Origin: Lonsdalea britannica | Lineage (GTDB): Bacteria; Pseudomonadota; Gammaproteobacteria; Enterobacterales; Enterobacteriaceae | NCBI RefSeq assembly: GCF_002111595.1 | Contig: NZ_LUTN01000007.1 | Location: 62,001 to 126,000 of the forward strand | Direction: 5' to 3' | DNA length: 64,000 bases | Notes under the pieces: generated by a model | Told to the model about the DNA's origin: nothing | What the model saw: only the letters and a program-made list of their open reading frames with translations | Database searches by the model: none | Position numbers and translations under genes: made by a program | Part shown: piece after piece, positions 9,086 to 19,409 of the stretch | Layout of the letters: the number at the start of each line of letters is the position of its first letter | How positions within the stretch are numbered: position 1 is the first letter of the stretch

Positions 9086-11014
9086 ATGTTCAAAGCGGTT
9101 TATTGGCGCTATGCCTTGGTGGCAGTTTCTCTGGCCGGAGTCTCGATTGCCGCGCAGGCCGACTCTATTACCGAACAACGTGAACATTATCAGCAGGTTA
9201 AAGCCGCCTGGGATGCGAACCAGATGGACACCGTGGCGCAGTTGATGCCAACCTTGCGGGATTATCCGCTTTACCCCTATTTGGAATATCGTTCTTTGAC
9301 GCAGGATCTTTCGCAACTGACCAGCATTCAGGCGAAACAGTTCATTACGTCGCATCCCACACTTCCTGTTTCTCATAATTTGCAGACCAGCTTCATTAAC
9401 GAGCTGGCACGGCGTCAGGACTGGAGAGGATTGCTGGCGTTCAGCCCGACCATACCCAAGCCGATGGCTGCCCGTTGCAACTACCTCTATGCCAAGTGGA
9501 TCACCGGGCAGCGTCAGGGAATATGGGAACAGAATCGCGATATCTGGCTGAATGGTCGCTCGCTGCCGGCAAGCTGCGACAACCTGCTGACGTCCTGGCA
9601 GCAGTCAGGAATTTTGACGTCTTCATTGATACTTGAACGCATTCTTCTGGCAATGGATTCGGGCAGCAGCGGTTTAGTGACGCATCTGGTACGACAACTG
9701 CCGCAGGATTATCAGACCATCGCAGATGCGTTAAGCACGCTGCAGCGCGATCCGATGACGCTGGAGCACTTCGCCCGTACCGTCGGGCCGACCGACTTCA
9801 GCCGTAAAGTCACGCTGGCGGCGTTTACCCGTGTGGCTCGCCAGGACCCCGATGAGGCGCGCTCCATGCTGCCTGTGATTGCGCGTTTGCAGGGGATGGG
9901 CAGTCTCGAACGCAGCAAGATGGAAGAGGACGTCGTCTGGCGTCTAATGGGGAAAGAGATTTCCAGTGAGCAGGCGGAATGGCGCGATGCGGTAATACAG
10001 CGTAGTCAGTCCACCGCGCTGTTGGAGCGTCGCGTCCGTATGGCGTTGGGAGAGGGCGACCGACGTGGACTGGCGACATGGTTGGCGCGTTTGCCCGCCG
10101 AGGTATTGCAAAAAGACGAGTGGCGATACTGGCGAGCCATGCTGACAATTGAAAGCGGGCAGCGTGAGGAAGGCGAAGGGCAACTGCGTGAATTGATGAA
10201 AGCCCGCGGCTTTTATCCCATGATCGCGGCGCAGCAGCTCAAGGCTCAATATCCGCTGACGATTAAGGTGGCTGCCAAGCCCGACCGCACGGTGGCGCAA
10301 CTCGCTGAAGTCGCGCGTATTCGTGAGCTGATGTACTGGCATATGGATAATCTGGCGCGAGCCGAGTGGTCAGGCTTGGTGGCGAGTCGCGAAAGGTTGC
10401 AGCAGGAGGCGCTGGCTCGATATTCCTTCGAGCAAGGCTGGTATGATCTTAGCGTGCAGGCCACGATCATCGGCAAAATGTGGGATAACCTGGAAGAGCG
10501 TTTCCCACTCGCCTGGAACGATGAATTCCGTCGTGCCACTCAGGGCAAAGAGATCTCTCAAAGCTATGCGATGGCGATAGCGCGTCAGGAAAGCGCGTGG
10601 AATTCTCAGGCGAAGTCCGCTGTAGGCGCATCAGGCCTGATGCAGCTAATGCCAGCGACGGCGCAGCATACCGCGGCAAAATTTAATGTCTCGAGTTATT
10701 CCAATAGTGCGCAGCTCATGGATCCGCAGACCAACATTGAATTGGGCACGCTCTATTTAGAGTATGTCTATCAGTCGTTTGGGCAAAACCGCATTCTGGC
10801 GTCTGCCGCATATAACGCTGGGCCATCACGGGTGAATACCTGGCTGAGGAACAGCAATGGTCGTATCGACGCTGTCGCTTTTGTCGAAAGCATACCGTTT
10901 TCGGAAACGCGGAATTACGTCAAAAATGTGCTGGCCTATGACGCGTATTATCGCTATTTCTTGAAACATAACTCGCCCGTGTTGATGGACAGTGAATGGC
11001 ATCACCGTTATTAA
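9086..11014 (+). CDS. slt: Soluble lytic murein transglycosylase Slt70
   Basis: Cleaves peptidoglycan glycan strands to 1,6-anhydromuropeptides in the periplasm. I chose ATG 9086 because it gives the family start with a signal peptide (hydrophobic residues 8-21, cut near AQA/DSI); GTG at 9083 is possible. The 642 residues (E. coli 645) hold the N-terminal alpha-superhelical doughnut, the linker, and the C-terminal lysozyme-like domain with the catalytic glutamate in 'AIARQESAWN' followed by 'GASGLMQLMPATA' and 'AYNAGPSRV'. It is upstream of trpR as in E. coli. Confidence 0.96.
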   Translation: MFKAVYWRYALVAVSLAGVSIAAQADSITEQREHYQQVKAAWDANQMDTVAQLMPTLRDYPLYPYLEYRSLTQDLSQLTSIQAKQFITSHPTLPVSHNLQTSFINELARRQDWRGLLAFSPTIPKPMAARCNYLYAKWITGQRQGIWEQNRDIWLNGRSLPASCDNLLTSWQQSGILTSSLILERILLAMDSGSSGLVTHLVRQLPQDYQTIADALSTLQRDPMTLEHFARTVGPTDFSRKVTLAAFTRVARQDPDEARSMLPVIARLQGMGSLERSKMEEDVVWRLMGKEISSEQAEWRDAVIQRSQSTALLERRVRMALGEGDRRGLATWLARLPAEVLQKDEWRYWRAMLTIESGQREEGEGQLRELMKARGFYPMIAAQQLKAQYPLTIKVAAKPDRTVAQLAEVARIRELMYWHMDNLARAEWSGLVASRERLQQEALARYSFEQGWYDLSVQATIIGKMWDNLEERFPLAWNDEFRRATQGKEISQSYAMAIARQESAWNSQAKSAVGASGLMQLMPATAQHTAAKFNVSSYSNSAQLMDPQTNIELGTLYLEYVYQSFGQNRILASAAYNAGPSRVNTWLRNSNGRIDAVAFVESIPFSETRNYVKNVLAYDAYYRYFLKHNSPVLMDSEWHHRY

Positions 11015-11116
11015 TCTGGGAGCCAGGTCGCCCGTATTACGGGCGGCTATGGCCTGACAGTGAACGGATATGCGCCTTAAGTGGTAAATTCGTTTCTTAA
11101 AACATGCTATGCTTGC

Positions 11117-11134
11117 GTACTAGTTTATTAGTAT
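11117..11134. promoter_or_regulatory. trp operator in front of trpR
   Basis: GTACTAGTTTATTAGTAT is a near-perfect palindrome matching the TrpR site core ACTAGTTAACTAGT. It lies 12 bases before the trpR start, so TrpR should repress its own gene as it does in E. coli. Confidence 0.88.
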
Positions 11135-11145
11135 GGCAAAGAGCT

Positions 11146-11472
11146 ATGACGACTCCATCTCCTCACGATCCCGCACTTTCGGAAGAAGACAATGAAAACT
11201 GGTCGTACTTTCTGGCGCTCATGCGTCAGTCGGTGAAGGACGATCTGGCGTTACCATTACTGCAACTGCTTTTGACGGCGGACGAACGTACAGCGCTTGG
11301 AACTCGGGTACGTATCATTCAGGAGTTGATGCGCGGTAACCTAAGTCAGCGAGAGCTAAAAAACGAATTAGGTGCCGGAATTGCGACGATCACGCGTGGG
11401 TCGAATAGTCTGAAGGCTGCGCCGCCCGATTTGAAAGTTTGGCTCGAGGCGCAGCTTCTGGAAAAAAAGTAG
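11146..11472 (+). CDS. trpR: Trp operon repressor
   Basis: 108 residues, same length as E. coli TrpR. The all-helical DNA-binding protein uses tryptophan as corepressor. The helix-turn-helix core '[20 protein letters not shown]' is identical to that of E. coli, and '[15 protein letters not shown]' also matches. The start at 11146 removes 14 upstream codons that overlap the operator and have no family support. The N-terminal third is more divergent, as usual. Confidence 0.96.
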   Translation: MTTPSPHDPALSEEDNENWSYFLALMRQSVKDDLALPLLQLLLTADERTALGTRVRIIQELMRGNLSQRELKNELGAGIATITRGSNSLKAAPPDLKVWLEAQLLEKK

Positions 11473-11493
11473 GGCAGTCTTAAAGGTTACGTT

Positions 11494-12026
11494 CTACGCC
11501 TTGGAAACGGCCTGTTGGAACAAGGTGTTTTGAAACGGCACCAGTGCCAGCAACAGGGCCTGATGATAAACGCTGGTTCGGGTCAGTTTACCGTTGGTGA
11601 ATACGCCAATCGCGCCACCTTTTTGTTTCACGTTCTGAATACCGCTCAGGCGCGCCATTTCATCGCCTAGCTCGCGGCCTTCACGGATCCCCTGCAGGAC
11701 CGCTTCAGGGAGCATTAGACTGGCGGAACGGGACTCTCCGCGAATTGTCGCGTTTTCGACAACCATCCAGGCAAAGGTCATGTTGTCTTCAATACCGGCC
11801 TCAACGCCGACCCAAAAATCGGCCTCGGGACGTACCTGTCGAGCCATCATTACGCGGTTTCTTGCCCCCGTACGTGTTTCTGTGGAACCTAAGGCTGTTG
11901 TGGAACGCCGCTGTCTACGTCGACTCCCTCAATGCGGCAATTTTCCGCACCAAAAACATCAGCAAATGCTAAAGTTACGGCGTTAATTTTTGCCGGGTTA
12001 GTCGTAGACGCTACAACGTAATACAT
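11494..12026 (-). CDS. yjjX: Inosine/xanthosine triphosphatase YjjX, broken by a one-base frameshift
   Basis: Hydrolyses non-canonical nucleoside triphosphates (ITP, XTP) to keep them out of nucleic acids. The C-terminal 118 residues are read from 11850 down. The missing N-terminus is in the preceding frame, starting at 12026: '[17 protein letters not shown]...DSGVPQQP', then a TAG. The break is at about 11890-11893, where CCT TAG G on the minus strand should be CCT TTA GGT (P-L-G-S-T-E-T-R), so one T of a TTT run is missing. Repaired, the protein has 177 residues, the normal length. Divergent from gpmB, as in E. coli. Confidence 0.9.
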
Positions 12027-12077
12027 AATGTTCTCTACTCTAGTCGTTAATTTGACGCAGTATAACGGAAAACAATC

Positions 12078-12728
12078 ATGTTACAGGTATATCTTGTTCG
12101 CCACGGAGAGACCGAATGGAACGTGGCGCGGCGCATCCAGGGTCAATCAGATAGCAAGCTGACGTCGGCGGGGGAGCAACAGGCTCGTCGGGTGGCGGAA
12201 CGGGTAAAACATCTGGGAATTACCCACATTATTGCCAGTGACCTGGGTCGGACGCGTCAAACGGCCGACATCATTTCAGAGGGCTGCGGCGGTTGTCCCA
12301 TTCTGCTCGATCCCAACCTGCGTGAGCTCAACATGGGCGTTCTGGAAGAGCGTCTGATCGACTCGCTGAATAGCGAGGAAGAGGGATGGCGCAAGCAAAT
12401 CGTGGATGGCACGCGGGAAGGTCGTATCCCTGAGGGGGAATCACTTTCAGAGCTGGCCGAACGGATGCACAAGGTGCTTGAGTTCTGCCTGACTCTGCCC
12501 CCGGGGAGCCGTCCGTTGCTGGTGAGTCACGGTATTGCGTTGGGCTGTTTGCTCGGAACGCTGCTGGGGTTACCTGCGTGGGCTGAGCGTCGCCTTCGTC
12601 TGCGTAATTGCTCACTGTCCCGTATCGACCATCAGCAGAGTCCGTGGCTGGCGTCTGGTTGGGTCGTCGAGACGGCCGGAGATGTATCCCATTTGGATTC
12701 TCCGGCACTGGACGAACTGCAGCGTTAG
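12078..12728 (+). CDS. gpmB: Phosphoglycerate mutase-like histidine phosphatase GpmB
   Basis: 216 residues of the histidine phosphatase superfamily with the N-terminal '[10 protein letters not shown]' motif (catalytic histidine about residue 9) and the second histidine in '[10 protein letters not shown]'. It corresponds to E. coli GpmB/YtjC (215 residues). Despite the name, whether it is a true glycolytic mutase is doubtful; related enzymes act on other phosphate esters. Its stop overlaps the stop of rob by four bases on the opposite strand. Confidence 0.93.
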   Translation: MLQVYLVRHGETEWNVARRIQGQSDSKLTSAGEQQARRVAERVKHLGITHIIASDLGRTRQTADIISEGCGGCPILLDPNLRELNMGVLEERLIDSLNSEEEGWRKQIVDGTREGRIPEGESLSELAERMHKVLEFCLTLPPGSRPLLVSHGIALGCLLGTLLGLPAWAERRLRLRNCSLSRIDHQQSPWLASGWVVETAGDVSHLDSPALDELQR

Positions 12729-13594
12729 CGCAGCACCGGGATGAAGTATTCGCAGCGGATGACTGCTGGTGGCTCATCCTGCTTGACTCCCCCAGACAGA
12801 TTAAACCGCTCGATGTCGCAACCTTTGCGTCGGGTCAGCTTGAAGGTCGGCAGGCATGTGTCATACAGACTGACAATAAAGTCCTGCAGCTCATCCTTCG
12901 GGCCTTCATAGTTGAACTTTGCATACTCACCGCCCGGCAGGGTGATGGGGTCGCCCGGTGCAGTGCCTTCCGGCACGTTATCGGGCTCCATCGCCGTGGT
13001 ATAGAGCACTTCATGCTCGTCATCTTTTTCTTTGCTCGGCCGAGAGTGCGCCAATCCATACAACAGGTTGGGAATTTGCTTGGCGTCGCCAAGATACTGG
13101 CGCCAGAAATGCACCCGAAGTTCCATACGGAAATGACACAACTGTTCCAACGTACCGCTGTAAGTTTGCGTCACGCCAACCAGTTTTAATTCTGGCAGTG
13201 TGATGAACTCTGGCTGAGGCATAGTAAAAGCGCCCAGTCGGATGGGAGCCTGAATGCCGTGAGTGTTCCAGTCATCCGAGCGACGGTATGACGCGGGCGT
13301 TTGGGAAAACTGTTTCTTGAACGCGCGAGTGAAGGTTTGCTGAGAATCAAAGCGATACTGTAGAGCAATATCCAGAATGGGCCGACTTGTGAGGCATAGC
13401 GCCACGGCGGCTTTGGTCAGGCGTCTGGCCCGGATATAAGAACCGATGGCATGGCCTGTGACGTCCTTGAACATTCTCTGTAGATGCCATTTCGAATAAC
13501 CCGCTTTTGCTGCGACTTTATCCAGCGACAGAGGCTGGTCCAGATGACCTTCCAGCCAGTTAAGCAGGTCATGTATGATACTGGCTTGATCCAT
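12725..13594 (-). CDS. rob: Rob, AraC/XylS-type right-origin-binding regulator
   Basis: 289 residues, identical in length to E. coli Rob. The N-terminal two helix-turn-helix AraC domain (residues about 8-105, 'AGYSKWHLQRMFKDVTGHAI' and 'QYRFDSQQTFTRAFKKQF') is followed by a GyrI-like ligand-binding domain. Rob activates mar/sox/rob regulon genes such as efflux and superoxide defence when it binds bile salts or dipyridyl. Convergent with gpmB and divergent from creA. Confidence 0.95.
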   Translation of the reverse strand: MDQASIIHDLLNWLEGHLDQPLSLDKVAAKAGYSKWHLQRMFKDVTGHAIGSYIRARRLTKAAVALCLTSRPILDIALQYRFDSQQTFTRAFKKQFSQTPASYRRSDDWNTHGIQAPIRLGAFTMPQPEFITLPELKLVGVTQTYSGTLEQLCHFRMELRVHFWRQYLGDAKQIPNLLYGLAHSRPSKEKDDEHEVLYTTAMEPDNVPEGTAPGDPITLPGGEYAKFNYEGPKDELQDFIVSLYDTCLPTFKLTRRKGCDIERFNLSGGVKQDEPPAVIRCEYFIPVLR

Positions 13595-13802
13595 AGCTCG
13601 TCCTCATAGAACACTCAGAGCGTTAAAGGTTATAAGACCTTGCATGATAGCAACTTTTTTCACCTACGACTGCCTGGAATTTCAGGTAAAACCTCAATGG
13701 CGCTCGTCGGTAGAGTGAGACCTCGCTACCGATGGGGGAAAAGTTTTCTTTGTCAGCTTTTACACGTCATGAGTGATGGCCACATATCAGGAAAATTGCA
13801 GA

Positions 13803-14282
13803 ATGTTTAAAAAATCATTGTTGAGTCTTGGGCTCTTTCTAAGCGTTGCGGTTTCAGCGAGTGCTGAAGAGGTGGGCTCCGTCGATACGGTATTTAAGCT
13901 GTTTGGCCCCGACCATAAAATTGTGGTGGAGGCTTTTGACGACCCGGATGTCGCCAACGTCACGTGCTATTTGAGCCGGGCGAAAACGGGCGGCATCAAA
14001 GGGGGATTGGGGCTGGCTGAAGATACGGCGGATGCGGCTATCTCCTGTCAACAGGTGGGGCCGATCACGCTCAGTGAGAAAATCGCGAAGAGTAAAGGAA
14101 AGGGGAACGTTGTTTTTCAACAGCGCACATCGTTGATTTTCAAAAAGTTACAGGTGGTGAGGTTTTACGATGAGAAACGTAATGCGTTGATCTATCTGAC
14201 TTACTCTGACCGCGTTATCGACGGTTCGCCCAAAAATGCGCTCAGCGCGGTGCCTATCATGGCATGGGGAACAACGCAGTAA
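13803..14282 (+). CDS. creA: CreA family periplasmic protein
   Basis: 159 residues with a clear signal peptide ([21 protein letters not shown], cut before EEVGSVDT). ATG 13803 is preferred to 13773, which would add ten residues in front of the signal peptide. The core '[20 protein letters not shown]' and the '[20 protein letters not shown]' stretch define the CreA (DUF1131-like) family. Function unknown. In E. coli it heads creABCD; here no creBCD follows, and arcA comes next in convergent orientation. Confidence 0.92.
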   Translation: MFKKSLLSLGLFLSVAVSASAEEVGSVDTVFKLFGPDHKIVVEAFDDPDVANVTCYLSRAKTGGIKGGLGLAEDTADAAISCQQVGPITLSEKIAKSKGKGNVVFQQRTSLIFKKLQVVRFYDEKRNALIYLTYSDRVIDGSPKNALSAVPIMAWGTTQ

Positions 14283-14291
14283 TGCAGTAGA

Positions 14292-14326
14292 GCGGGGCAA
14301 ACCGGAGATTGACGCTCCGGTCTGCC
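14292..14326. terminator. Hairpin between convergent creA and arcA
   Basis: GGGCA-AA-CCGGAG ... CTCCGG-T-CTGCCC gives a two-part stem in the 51-base gap between the stop codons. There is no T-run, so its strength as a terminator is uncertain. Confidence 0.4.
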
Positions 14327-14333
14327 CTATCGA

Positions 14334-15050
14334 TCACTCTTCCAGATCGCCACAGAAGCGGTAACCCTCGCCATGGATGGTGGCGATGATTTCCGGCGTA
14401 TCGGCGGTGGATTCAAAGTGTTTACGGATGCGGCGGATAGTCACGTCGACTGTACGGTCATGTGGCTTCAGCTCGCGGCCGGTCATTTTCTTCAACAGTT
14501 CTGCACGGGACTGAATTTTCCCCGGGTTTTCGCAGAAATGCAGCATGGCGCGGAATTCGCTGCGCGGCAGCTTGTACTGCTCGCCGTTAGGGCTGATCAG
14601 CGAGCGGCTGTTGATGTCCAGTTCCCAGCCGTTGAAACGATAGCTTTCAACCAGACGGCGTTCTTCGGTGCCTCCGCCCAAATTCATGGTGCGTGACAGC
14701 AGGTTGCGTGCCCGGATAGTCAGTTCGCGCGGGTTGAATGGCTTGGTGATGTAGTCATCAGCGCCAATTTCCAGGCCCAGAATCTTGTCGACTTCGTTGT
14801 CACGGCCTGTGAGGAACATCAGCGCTACGCTGGCTTGTTCACGCAGCTCGCGTGCCAACAGCAGGCCGTTTTTACCTGGCAGATTAATATCCATAATCAC
14901 GAGGTTGATATCGTTCTCGGACAGGATCTGATGCATTTCAGCACCATCGGTGGCTTCGTGAACGATATATCCCTCAGCCTCGAAAATGCTTTTGAGGGTA
15001 TTGCGAGTGACTAACTCGTCTTCGACAATGAGAATGTGCGGGGTCTGCAT
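14334..15050 (-). CDS. arcA: ArcA, aerobic respiration control response regulator
   Basis: 238 residues (E. coli 238) of the OmpR/PhoB class. The receiver domain has the phospho-acceptor aspartate in '[13 protein letters not shown]' (about residue 54), and the C-terminal winged helix binds DNA ('[17 protein letters not shown]'). When phosphorylated by ArcB under low oxygen it represses respiratory and TCA genes. A long upstream region with an FNR box precedes it (see 15329). Confidence 0.97.
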   Translation of the reverse strand: MQTPHILIVEDELVTRNTLKSIFEAEGYIVHEATDGAEMHQILSENDINLVIMDINLPGKNGLLLARELREQASVALMFLTGRDNEVDKILGLEIGADDYITKPFNPRELTIRARNLLSRTMNLGGGTEERRLVESYRFNGWELDINSRSLISPNGEQYKLPRSEFRAMLHFCENPGKIQSRAELLKKMTGRELKPHDRTVDVTIRRIRKHFESTADTPEIIATIHGEGYRFCGDLEE

Positions 15051-15834
15051 GTTTGCTACCTAAAATTGCCAACTGATAATTTGAGAAGTACAAAAGTCTG
15101 GGTTCTTCAGGCGCTCTAGAAATAATGTTCACCGTCTCACGCGCCAACTGACTCAAGTACGTAAATGCGTTTCGATGCACTTTTCCTCACCCGCAAAGTG
15201 TTTTAATGGCTGGTGAGAGGAGGCGCTAAACTCGGCCTCAAGTTTTAAAAGTGGCGCACAGTTTAACCTTATTAACAGCAACATAACAGTAAGCACTGAT
15301 TTCGCCAGCCAGCAAATTTACGGTTCTGTTGACATATATCAAATTTGATTGTAGCACGTTAAAAATTTTGTGAAAAACAGATATAAAATTGTCAATTGAA
15401 ATCACATTTTCGCGGCTTGTTGAATCGATTTAACCTATAAATTGTGTGGTTTTTTGGCATAAACAACACCAAGAATGACTGTAATAGGGTGATACAAATG
15501 GTTTTTTATTTTGGGCACTTTCTTTAAGTCGATTAACTGCGTCATCTGGGCAGCAAAAATAAATAAGCCAACTATTGTTGCTTTTATGTTTCGATAATGT
15601 TTGATTTCTAATTTTACCCCACTTTATTTCTCCGCTTCTGACACCGTTTTTGTTGAGAGCACAATTTTTCCTTCTTTTTACCGTATTTAGCTGGCGCCTT
15701 TCAGCGGGGTATTCGCCATGCCTTTGTCATCGCCATTAGGCTATCCGTGGTAAATTGTCTCCCCCATCGCGTTACACGATTTAGCGTGAAAGGGAGGACG
15801 TTTTTTTTGCGATGCAGGATCTCAAGAGGCAGTC
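15051..15834. other. Long arcA upstream region, A+T-rich, no gene found
   Basis: About 780 bases between divergent arcA and the methyltransferase gene. The stretch 15290-15680 is clearly richer in A and T than its surroundings. E. coli arcA is also transcribed from several promoters hundreds of bases upstream, with a long untranslated leader, so this is probably promoter and leader DNA. A 68-codon minus-strand frame (15180 down into arcA) has no family support. Confidence 0.6.
15329..15342. promoter_or_regulatory. FNR box upstream of arcA
   Basis: TTGACATATATCAA matches the FNR consensus TTGAT-N4-ATCAA at 9 of 10 defined positions. It lies 279 bases upstream of the arcA start, in line with FNR activation of a distal arcA promoter in E. 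coli. Confidence 0.75.
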
Positions 15835-16536
15835 ATGCAGTTTTATATTATTTTGGTGGCTCCGGCGCGGGCTGAGAACGTGGGCGCGGCGGCGAGAGCG
15901 ATGAAAACCATGGGGTTCACCCGGCTGCGCATCGTCGATAGCCATGCGCATCTGGAGCCCGCCGCACGGTGGGTCGCTCATGGCTCTGGGGATATCCTGG
16001 ACGGCGTTAAAACCTTTAGCTCGCTCGCCGACGCAGTGGCTGACATTGATTTTACCGTTGCCACCACGGCGCGCAGCCGCGCCCGTTTTCACTATTACTG
16101 CACGCCGACCGAATTGCAGGGGGTGATGGAAGAGAAGCGCAGTTGGGTTTCTTCCGCCGCGCTGGTGTTTGGTCGTGAAGACTCCGGGCTGACCAATGAG
16201 GAGCTGGCGCTGGCCGATGTCCTGACCGGCGTGCCGATGCAGGCGGACTATCCTTCCTTAAACCTGGGACAGGCGGTCATGGTGTACTGCCATCAGCTGT
16301 CGTCGCTGATGAATGTGCAGCGGGAGAATGCGCCGGTAGCGCAAGCGGGGCAGTTGAACGCGCTGCGCCAGCGTATGGATCGCTTGCTGGTGGATATCGG
16401 GGCGGAACAGGATGCCAAACTCAAGGATTGGCTGCATCAGCGTTTAGGCATGCTCGAACAGCGGGACACCGCAATGCTGCATATGCTGCTGCATGACATC
16501 GAAAAAGCCCTCTCGAAAGAAAATCAGGGGAAATGA
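15835..16536 (+). CDS. lasT: TrmH/SpoU-family RNA methyltransferase (LasT/YjtD)
   Basis: 233 residues of the SPOUT class with the trefoil-knot SAM-binding motifs: 'LVAPARAENVGAAARAMKTM' at the N-terminus, 'LVFGREDSGLTNEEL' in the middle and 'LNLGQAVMVYCHQL' near residue 145. The family relatives methylate tRNA or rRNA ribose (compare TrmJ); the exact substrate of YjtD is not settled. It occupies the E. coli yjtD position between arcA and thrL. Confidence 0.88.
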   Translation: MQFYIILVAPARAENVGAAARAMKTMGFTRLRIVDSHAHLEPAARWVAHGSGDILDGVKTFSSLADAVADIDFTVATTARSRARFHYYCTPTELQGVMEEKRSWVSSAALVFGREDSGLTNEELALADVLTGVPMQADYPSLNLGQAVMVYCHQLSSLMNVQRENAPVAQAGQLNALRQRMDRLLVDIGAEQDAKLKDWLHQRLGMLEQRDTAMLHMLLHDIEKALSKENQGK

Positions 16537-16661
16537 GTTTTTTGAAGTCAAATATAAGACTTGGTTATTTTTCATAAATCAATCTGTGGCGGTTTGTAAA
16601 TTTACTGGTTTATCTGTCTGTCTGGCGATGTGGGGAACAGGGGCGAAAAATCAGAAATCCA

Positions 16662-16690
16662 TTGACTTAGCGGTGTGATTGCCCTAACTA
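16662..16690 (+). promoter_or_regulatory. thr operon promoter
   Basis: TTGACT (16662-16667), a 17-base spacer, then TAACTA (16685-16690). The -35 and its context resemble the E. coli thr promoter. The leader peptide starts 44 bases further on. Confidence 0.75.
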
Positions 16691-16734
16691 ATAGGGCCAG
16701 AAAAAGTTTATTACGAACGAGACACGACTATTCC

Positions 16735-16806
16735 ATGCGTCCATTTAGCCTGATCACCACGATTATTATTACCATCACCGATACGATGTATTGCGGTGCG
16801 GGCTGA
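16735..16806 (+). CDS. thrL: thr operon leader peptide
   Basis: A 23-codon open frame, MRPFSLITTIIITITDTMYC..., with five threonine and five isoleucine codons concentrated in residues 7-17. It ends in a TGA shortly before a terminator hairpin. E. coli ThrL likewise combines Thr and Ile codons so that ribosome stalling senses both charged tRNAs. It is too short for standard gene callers. The sequence differs from E. coli but the arrangement is the same. Confidence 0.93.
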   Translation: MRPFSLITTIIITITDTMYCGAG

Positions 16807-16830
16807 CGCGTAAAGAAGAATCCAAAAAGG

Positions 16831-16859
16831 CCCGCACTTCACAGTGCGGGTTTTTTTTT
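16831..16859 (+). terminator. thr attenuator
   Basis: A perfect 8-bp stem (CCCGCACT / AGTGCGGG) with a 4-base loop, followed by nine T. It lies 24 bases after the leader stop, the classic attenuator position. thrA starts 88 bases later. Confidence 0.95.
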
Positions 16860-16947
16860 ATGGCAGGCGAAATCCTGCCTGCCACAAGCGGCAATCAAGA
16901 ATGCAGTAAGCGTTTTTGTTGACGGAAATTCAGGAGAACAGATAAAA

Positions 16948-19407
16948 ATGCGAGTGTTGAAATTTGGCGGGACTTCGGTGGCAAATGCGGAACGGTTTGT
17001 TCGCGTTGCCGACATTATTGAAAGTAATGCACGGCAGGGACAGGTTGCCACCGTCTTGTCCGCCCCGGCAAAAATTACCAACCATCTGGTTGCGATGATC
17101 GAAAAAACCGTTGCCGGACACGACACTGAGACGCATTTTAACGAAGCACTGACGATTTTCTCTTCGCTGTTGTCCGGATTGGAAAAAGTGCAGCCGGGTT
17201 TCCCTTACGCCCGTTTGAACACGCTGCTCGATCAGGAATTCGCACTCATCAAGCAGGTACTTCATGGTATCTCCCTTCTGGGCCAGTGCCCGGACAGCGT
17301 GAACGCCGCCATGATTTGCCGCGGTGAAAAATTGTCCATCGCGATCATGGAAGGTTTGTTCCAGGCGCGCGGCTATCAGGTTTCGGTCATTAATCCGGTC
17401 GAAAAACTGTTGGCGCAGGGACACTATCTTGAGTCCACCGTCGATATCGCCGAGTCCACCCGCCGCATCAACGAACAGGCTATTCCCAAAGAGGACGTAA
17501 TCCTGATGGCGGGCTTTACCGCCGGTAACGAGAAGGGTGAACTGGTGGTGCTGGGCCGCAACGGCTCGGATTACTCCGCCGCCGTGCTGGCCGCTTGCCT
17601 GCGCGCGGAATGTTGCGAAATCTGGACTGATGTCGACGGCGTTTACACCTGCGACCCGCGTCAGGTTCCGGACGCGAGGTTACTGAAGTCCATGTCGTAT
17701 CAGGAGGCCATGGAGCTCTCCTACTTCGGCGCCAAAGTTCTCCACCCTCGCACCATCGCCCCCATCGCTCAGTTCCAGATCCCCTGCCTTATCAAAAACA
17801 CGGAAAACCCCAAAGCGCCCGGCACCTTGATCGGACTCGACAGCTCCGACAAACAGTATCCCGTGAAGGGCATCACCAACCTCAGCAATATGGCGATGAT
17901 TAACGTCTCAGGCCCGGGGATGAAAGGCATGATCGGGATGGCGGCCCGCGTATTCGCAGCCATGTCCCGCTCCGGGATATCCGTCGTGCTGATTACTCAG
18001 TCCTCTTCCGAATACAGCATTAGCTTCTGCGTTTCTCAGAATGAACTGCGTCACGCGTGCAAAACGCTGGAAAGCGAATTCTATCTGGAGCTGAAAGAGG
18101 GTGTGCTTGACCCGCTGGATGTGATTCAGCGACTGGCGATCATCTCTGTGGTCGGCGACGGTATGCGCACGCTGCGCGGCCTGTCGGCGCGTCTGTTCAC
18201 CGCGCTGGCCAGCGCGAACATCAACATCGTCGCCATTGCGCAGGGGTCGTCCGAACGCTCCATCTCCGTTGTGGTGAACAACGATGTCGCCACCACCGGC
18301 GTGCGCGTGGCTCATCAGATGCTGTTCAACACCGAACAGGTGATCGATGTCTTCGTGATTGGCGTCGGCGGCGTCGGCGGCGCTCTGCTGGAACAGATTC
18401 ATCGTCAGCAGCCTTGGCTCAAGCAGAAACATATCGACCTGCGCGTGTGCGGCATCGCCAACTCCAAAGCGCTGTTGACGAACATCAACGGTATCTCGAT
18501 GGACAACTGGCGCGAAGATCTGGCGAAAGCCCGCGAGCCGTTCAATCTGGAAACGCTGAGCCGTCTGGTGAAAGAGTACCACTTGCTGAACCCGGTTATC
18601 GTGGACTGCACCTCCAATCAGGCTGTGGCCGATCAGTATGTGGATTTCCTGAAAGACGGTTTCCACGTCGTCACGCCGAACAAGAAAGCGAACACCGGCA
18701 GCCTGAACTATTACCATCAGCTGCGTGATGCGGCGGCCGCCTCTCGCCGCAAGTTCCTGTACGACACTAACGTGGGCGCGGGTCTGCCCGTGATTGAAAA
18801 CATGCAGAACCTGCTTAATGCGGGCGATGAACTGGTTCAATTCAACGGGATTCTGTCCGGTTCGCTGTCCTTTATCTTCGGCAAGCTGGATGAGGGCATG
18901 ACGCTGTCGCAGGCAACCCTGCTGGCGAAAGAAAAAGGGTATACCGAGCCGGATCCTCGTGACGATCTGTCCGGTATGGACGTTGCGCGTAAATTGCTGA
19001 TTCTGGCGCGCGAAGCGGGCTATGAGCTGGAGCTGGACAACATTCTGGTCGAATCCGTATTGCCGGACAGCTTCGATGCGTCTGGCGATGTGGCGACCTT
19101 CATGTCCCGCCTGCCGGAACTGGACGGCGAATTTGAACGTCGGGTAGAGCAAGCGCGTGACGAGGGGAAAGTACTGCGTTATATCGGTATGATTGAAGAC
19201 GGTCAGTGCAAAGTCGCCATCAGTGCGGTGGGCGGCAATGATCCGTTGTTCAAGGTTAAAGACGGTGAGAACGCCCTGGCCTTTTACAGCCGCTATTATC
19301 AGCCTCTGCCGCTGGTGCTGCGCGGTTATGGCGCGGGAAATGACGTGACGGCGGCGGGCGTGTTTGCCGATCTGTTACGTACCTTGTCATGGAAGGTGGG
19401 AGTGTAA
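16948..19407 (+). CDS. thrA: Bifunctional aspartokinase I / homoserine dehydrogenase I
   Basis: 819 residues (E. coli 820). The N-terminal kinase phosphorylates aspartate ('[15 protein letters not shown]', residues 2-16), two ACT-type regulatory segments in the middle bind threonine ('[16 protein letters not shown]', '[16 protein letters not shown]'), and the C-terminal dehydrogenase makes homoserine ('[15 protein letters not shown]'). It supplies the first and third steps from aspartate to threonine. Start ATG follows an AGGAG-like box. thrB begins two bases after its stop, so translation is probably coupled. Confidence 0.98.
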   Translation: MRVLKFGGTSVANAERFVRVADIIESNARQGQVATVLSAPAKITNHLVAMIEKTVAGHDTETHFNEALTIFSSLLSGLEKVQPGFPYARLNTLLDQEFALIKQVLHGISLLGQCPDSVNAAMICRGEKLSIAIMEGLFQARGYQVSVINPVEKLLAQGHYLESTVDIAESTRRINEQAIPKEDVILMAGFTAGNEKGELVVLGRNGSDYSAAVLAACLRAECCEIWTDVDGVYTCDPRQVPDARLLKSMSYQEAMELSYFGAKVLHPRTIAPIAQFQIPCLIKNTENPKAPGTLIGLDSSDKQYPVKGITNLSNMAMINVSGPGMKGMIGMAARVFAAMSRSGISVVLITQSSSEYSISFCVSQNELRHACKTLESEFYLELKEGVLDPLDVIQRLAIISVVGDGMRTLRGLSARLFTALASANINIVAIAQGSSERSISVVVNNDVATTGVRVAHQMLFNTEQVIDVFVIGVGGVGGALLEQIHRQQPWLKQKHIDLRVCGIANSKALLTNINGISMDNWREDLAKAREPFNLETLSRLVKEYHLLNPVIVDCTSNQAVADQYVDFLKDGFHVVTPNKKANTGSLNYYHQLRDAAAASRRKFLYDTNVGAGLPVIENMQNLLNAGDELVQFNGILSGSLSFIFGKLDEGMTLSQATLLAKEKGYTEPDPRDDLSGMDVARKLLILAREAGYELELDNILVESVLPDSFDASGDVATFMSRLPELDGEFERRVEQARDEGKVLRYIGMIEDGQCKVAISAVGGNDPLFKVKDGENALAFYSRYYQPLPLVLRGYGAGNDVTAAGVFADLLRTLSWKVGV

Positions 19408-19409
19408 TC

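Noticed and set aside
11026-11046. GCCCGT-N-ACGGGC hairpin between slt and trpR as a terminator
   Set aside because: The stem is real but there is no T-run, and it sits just before the trpR promoter. Left unassigned.
14974-15180. 68-codon minus-strand frame overlapping the arcA start
   Set aside because: Could be an upstream open frame in the arcA leader, and a few residues recall E. coli YjjY, but the match is too slight and the frame runs into arcA.
17908-19152. 414-codon open frame antisense to thrA
   Set aside because: Same reasoning: composition of a shadow frame and full overlap with a conserved gene.
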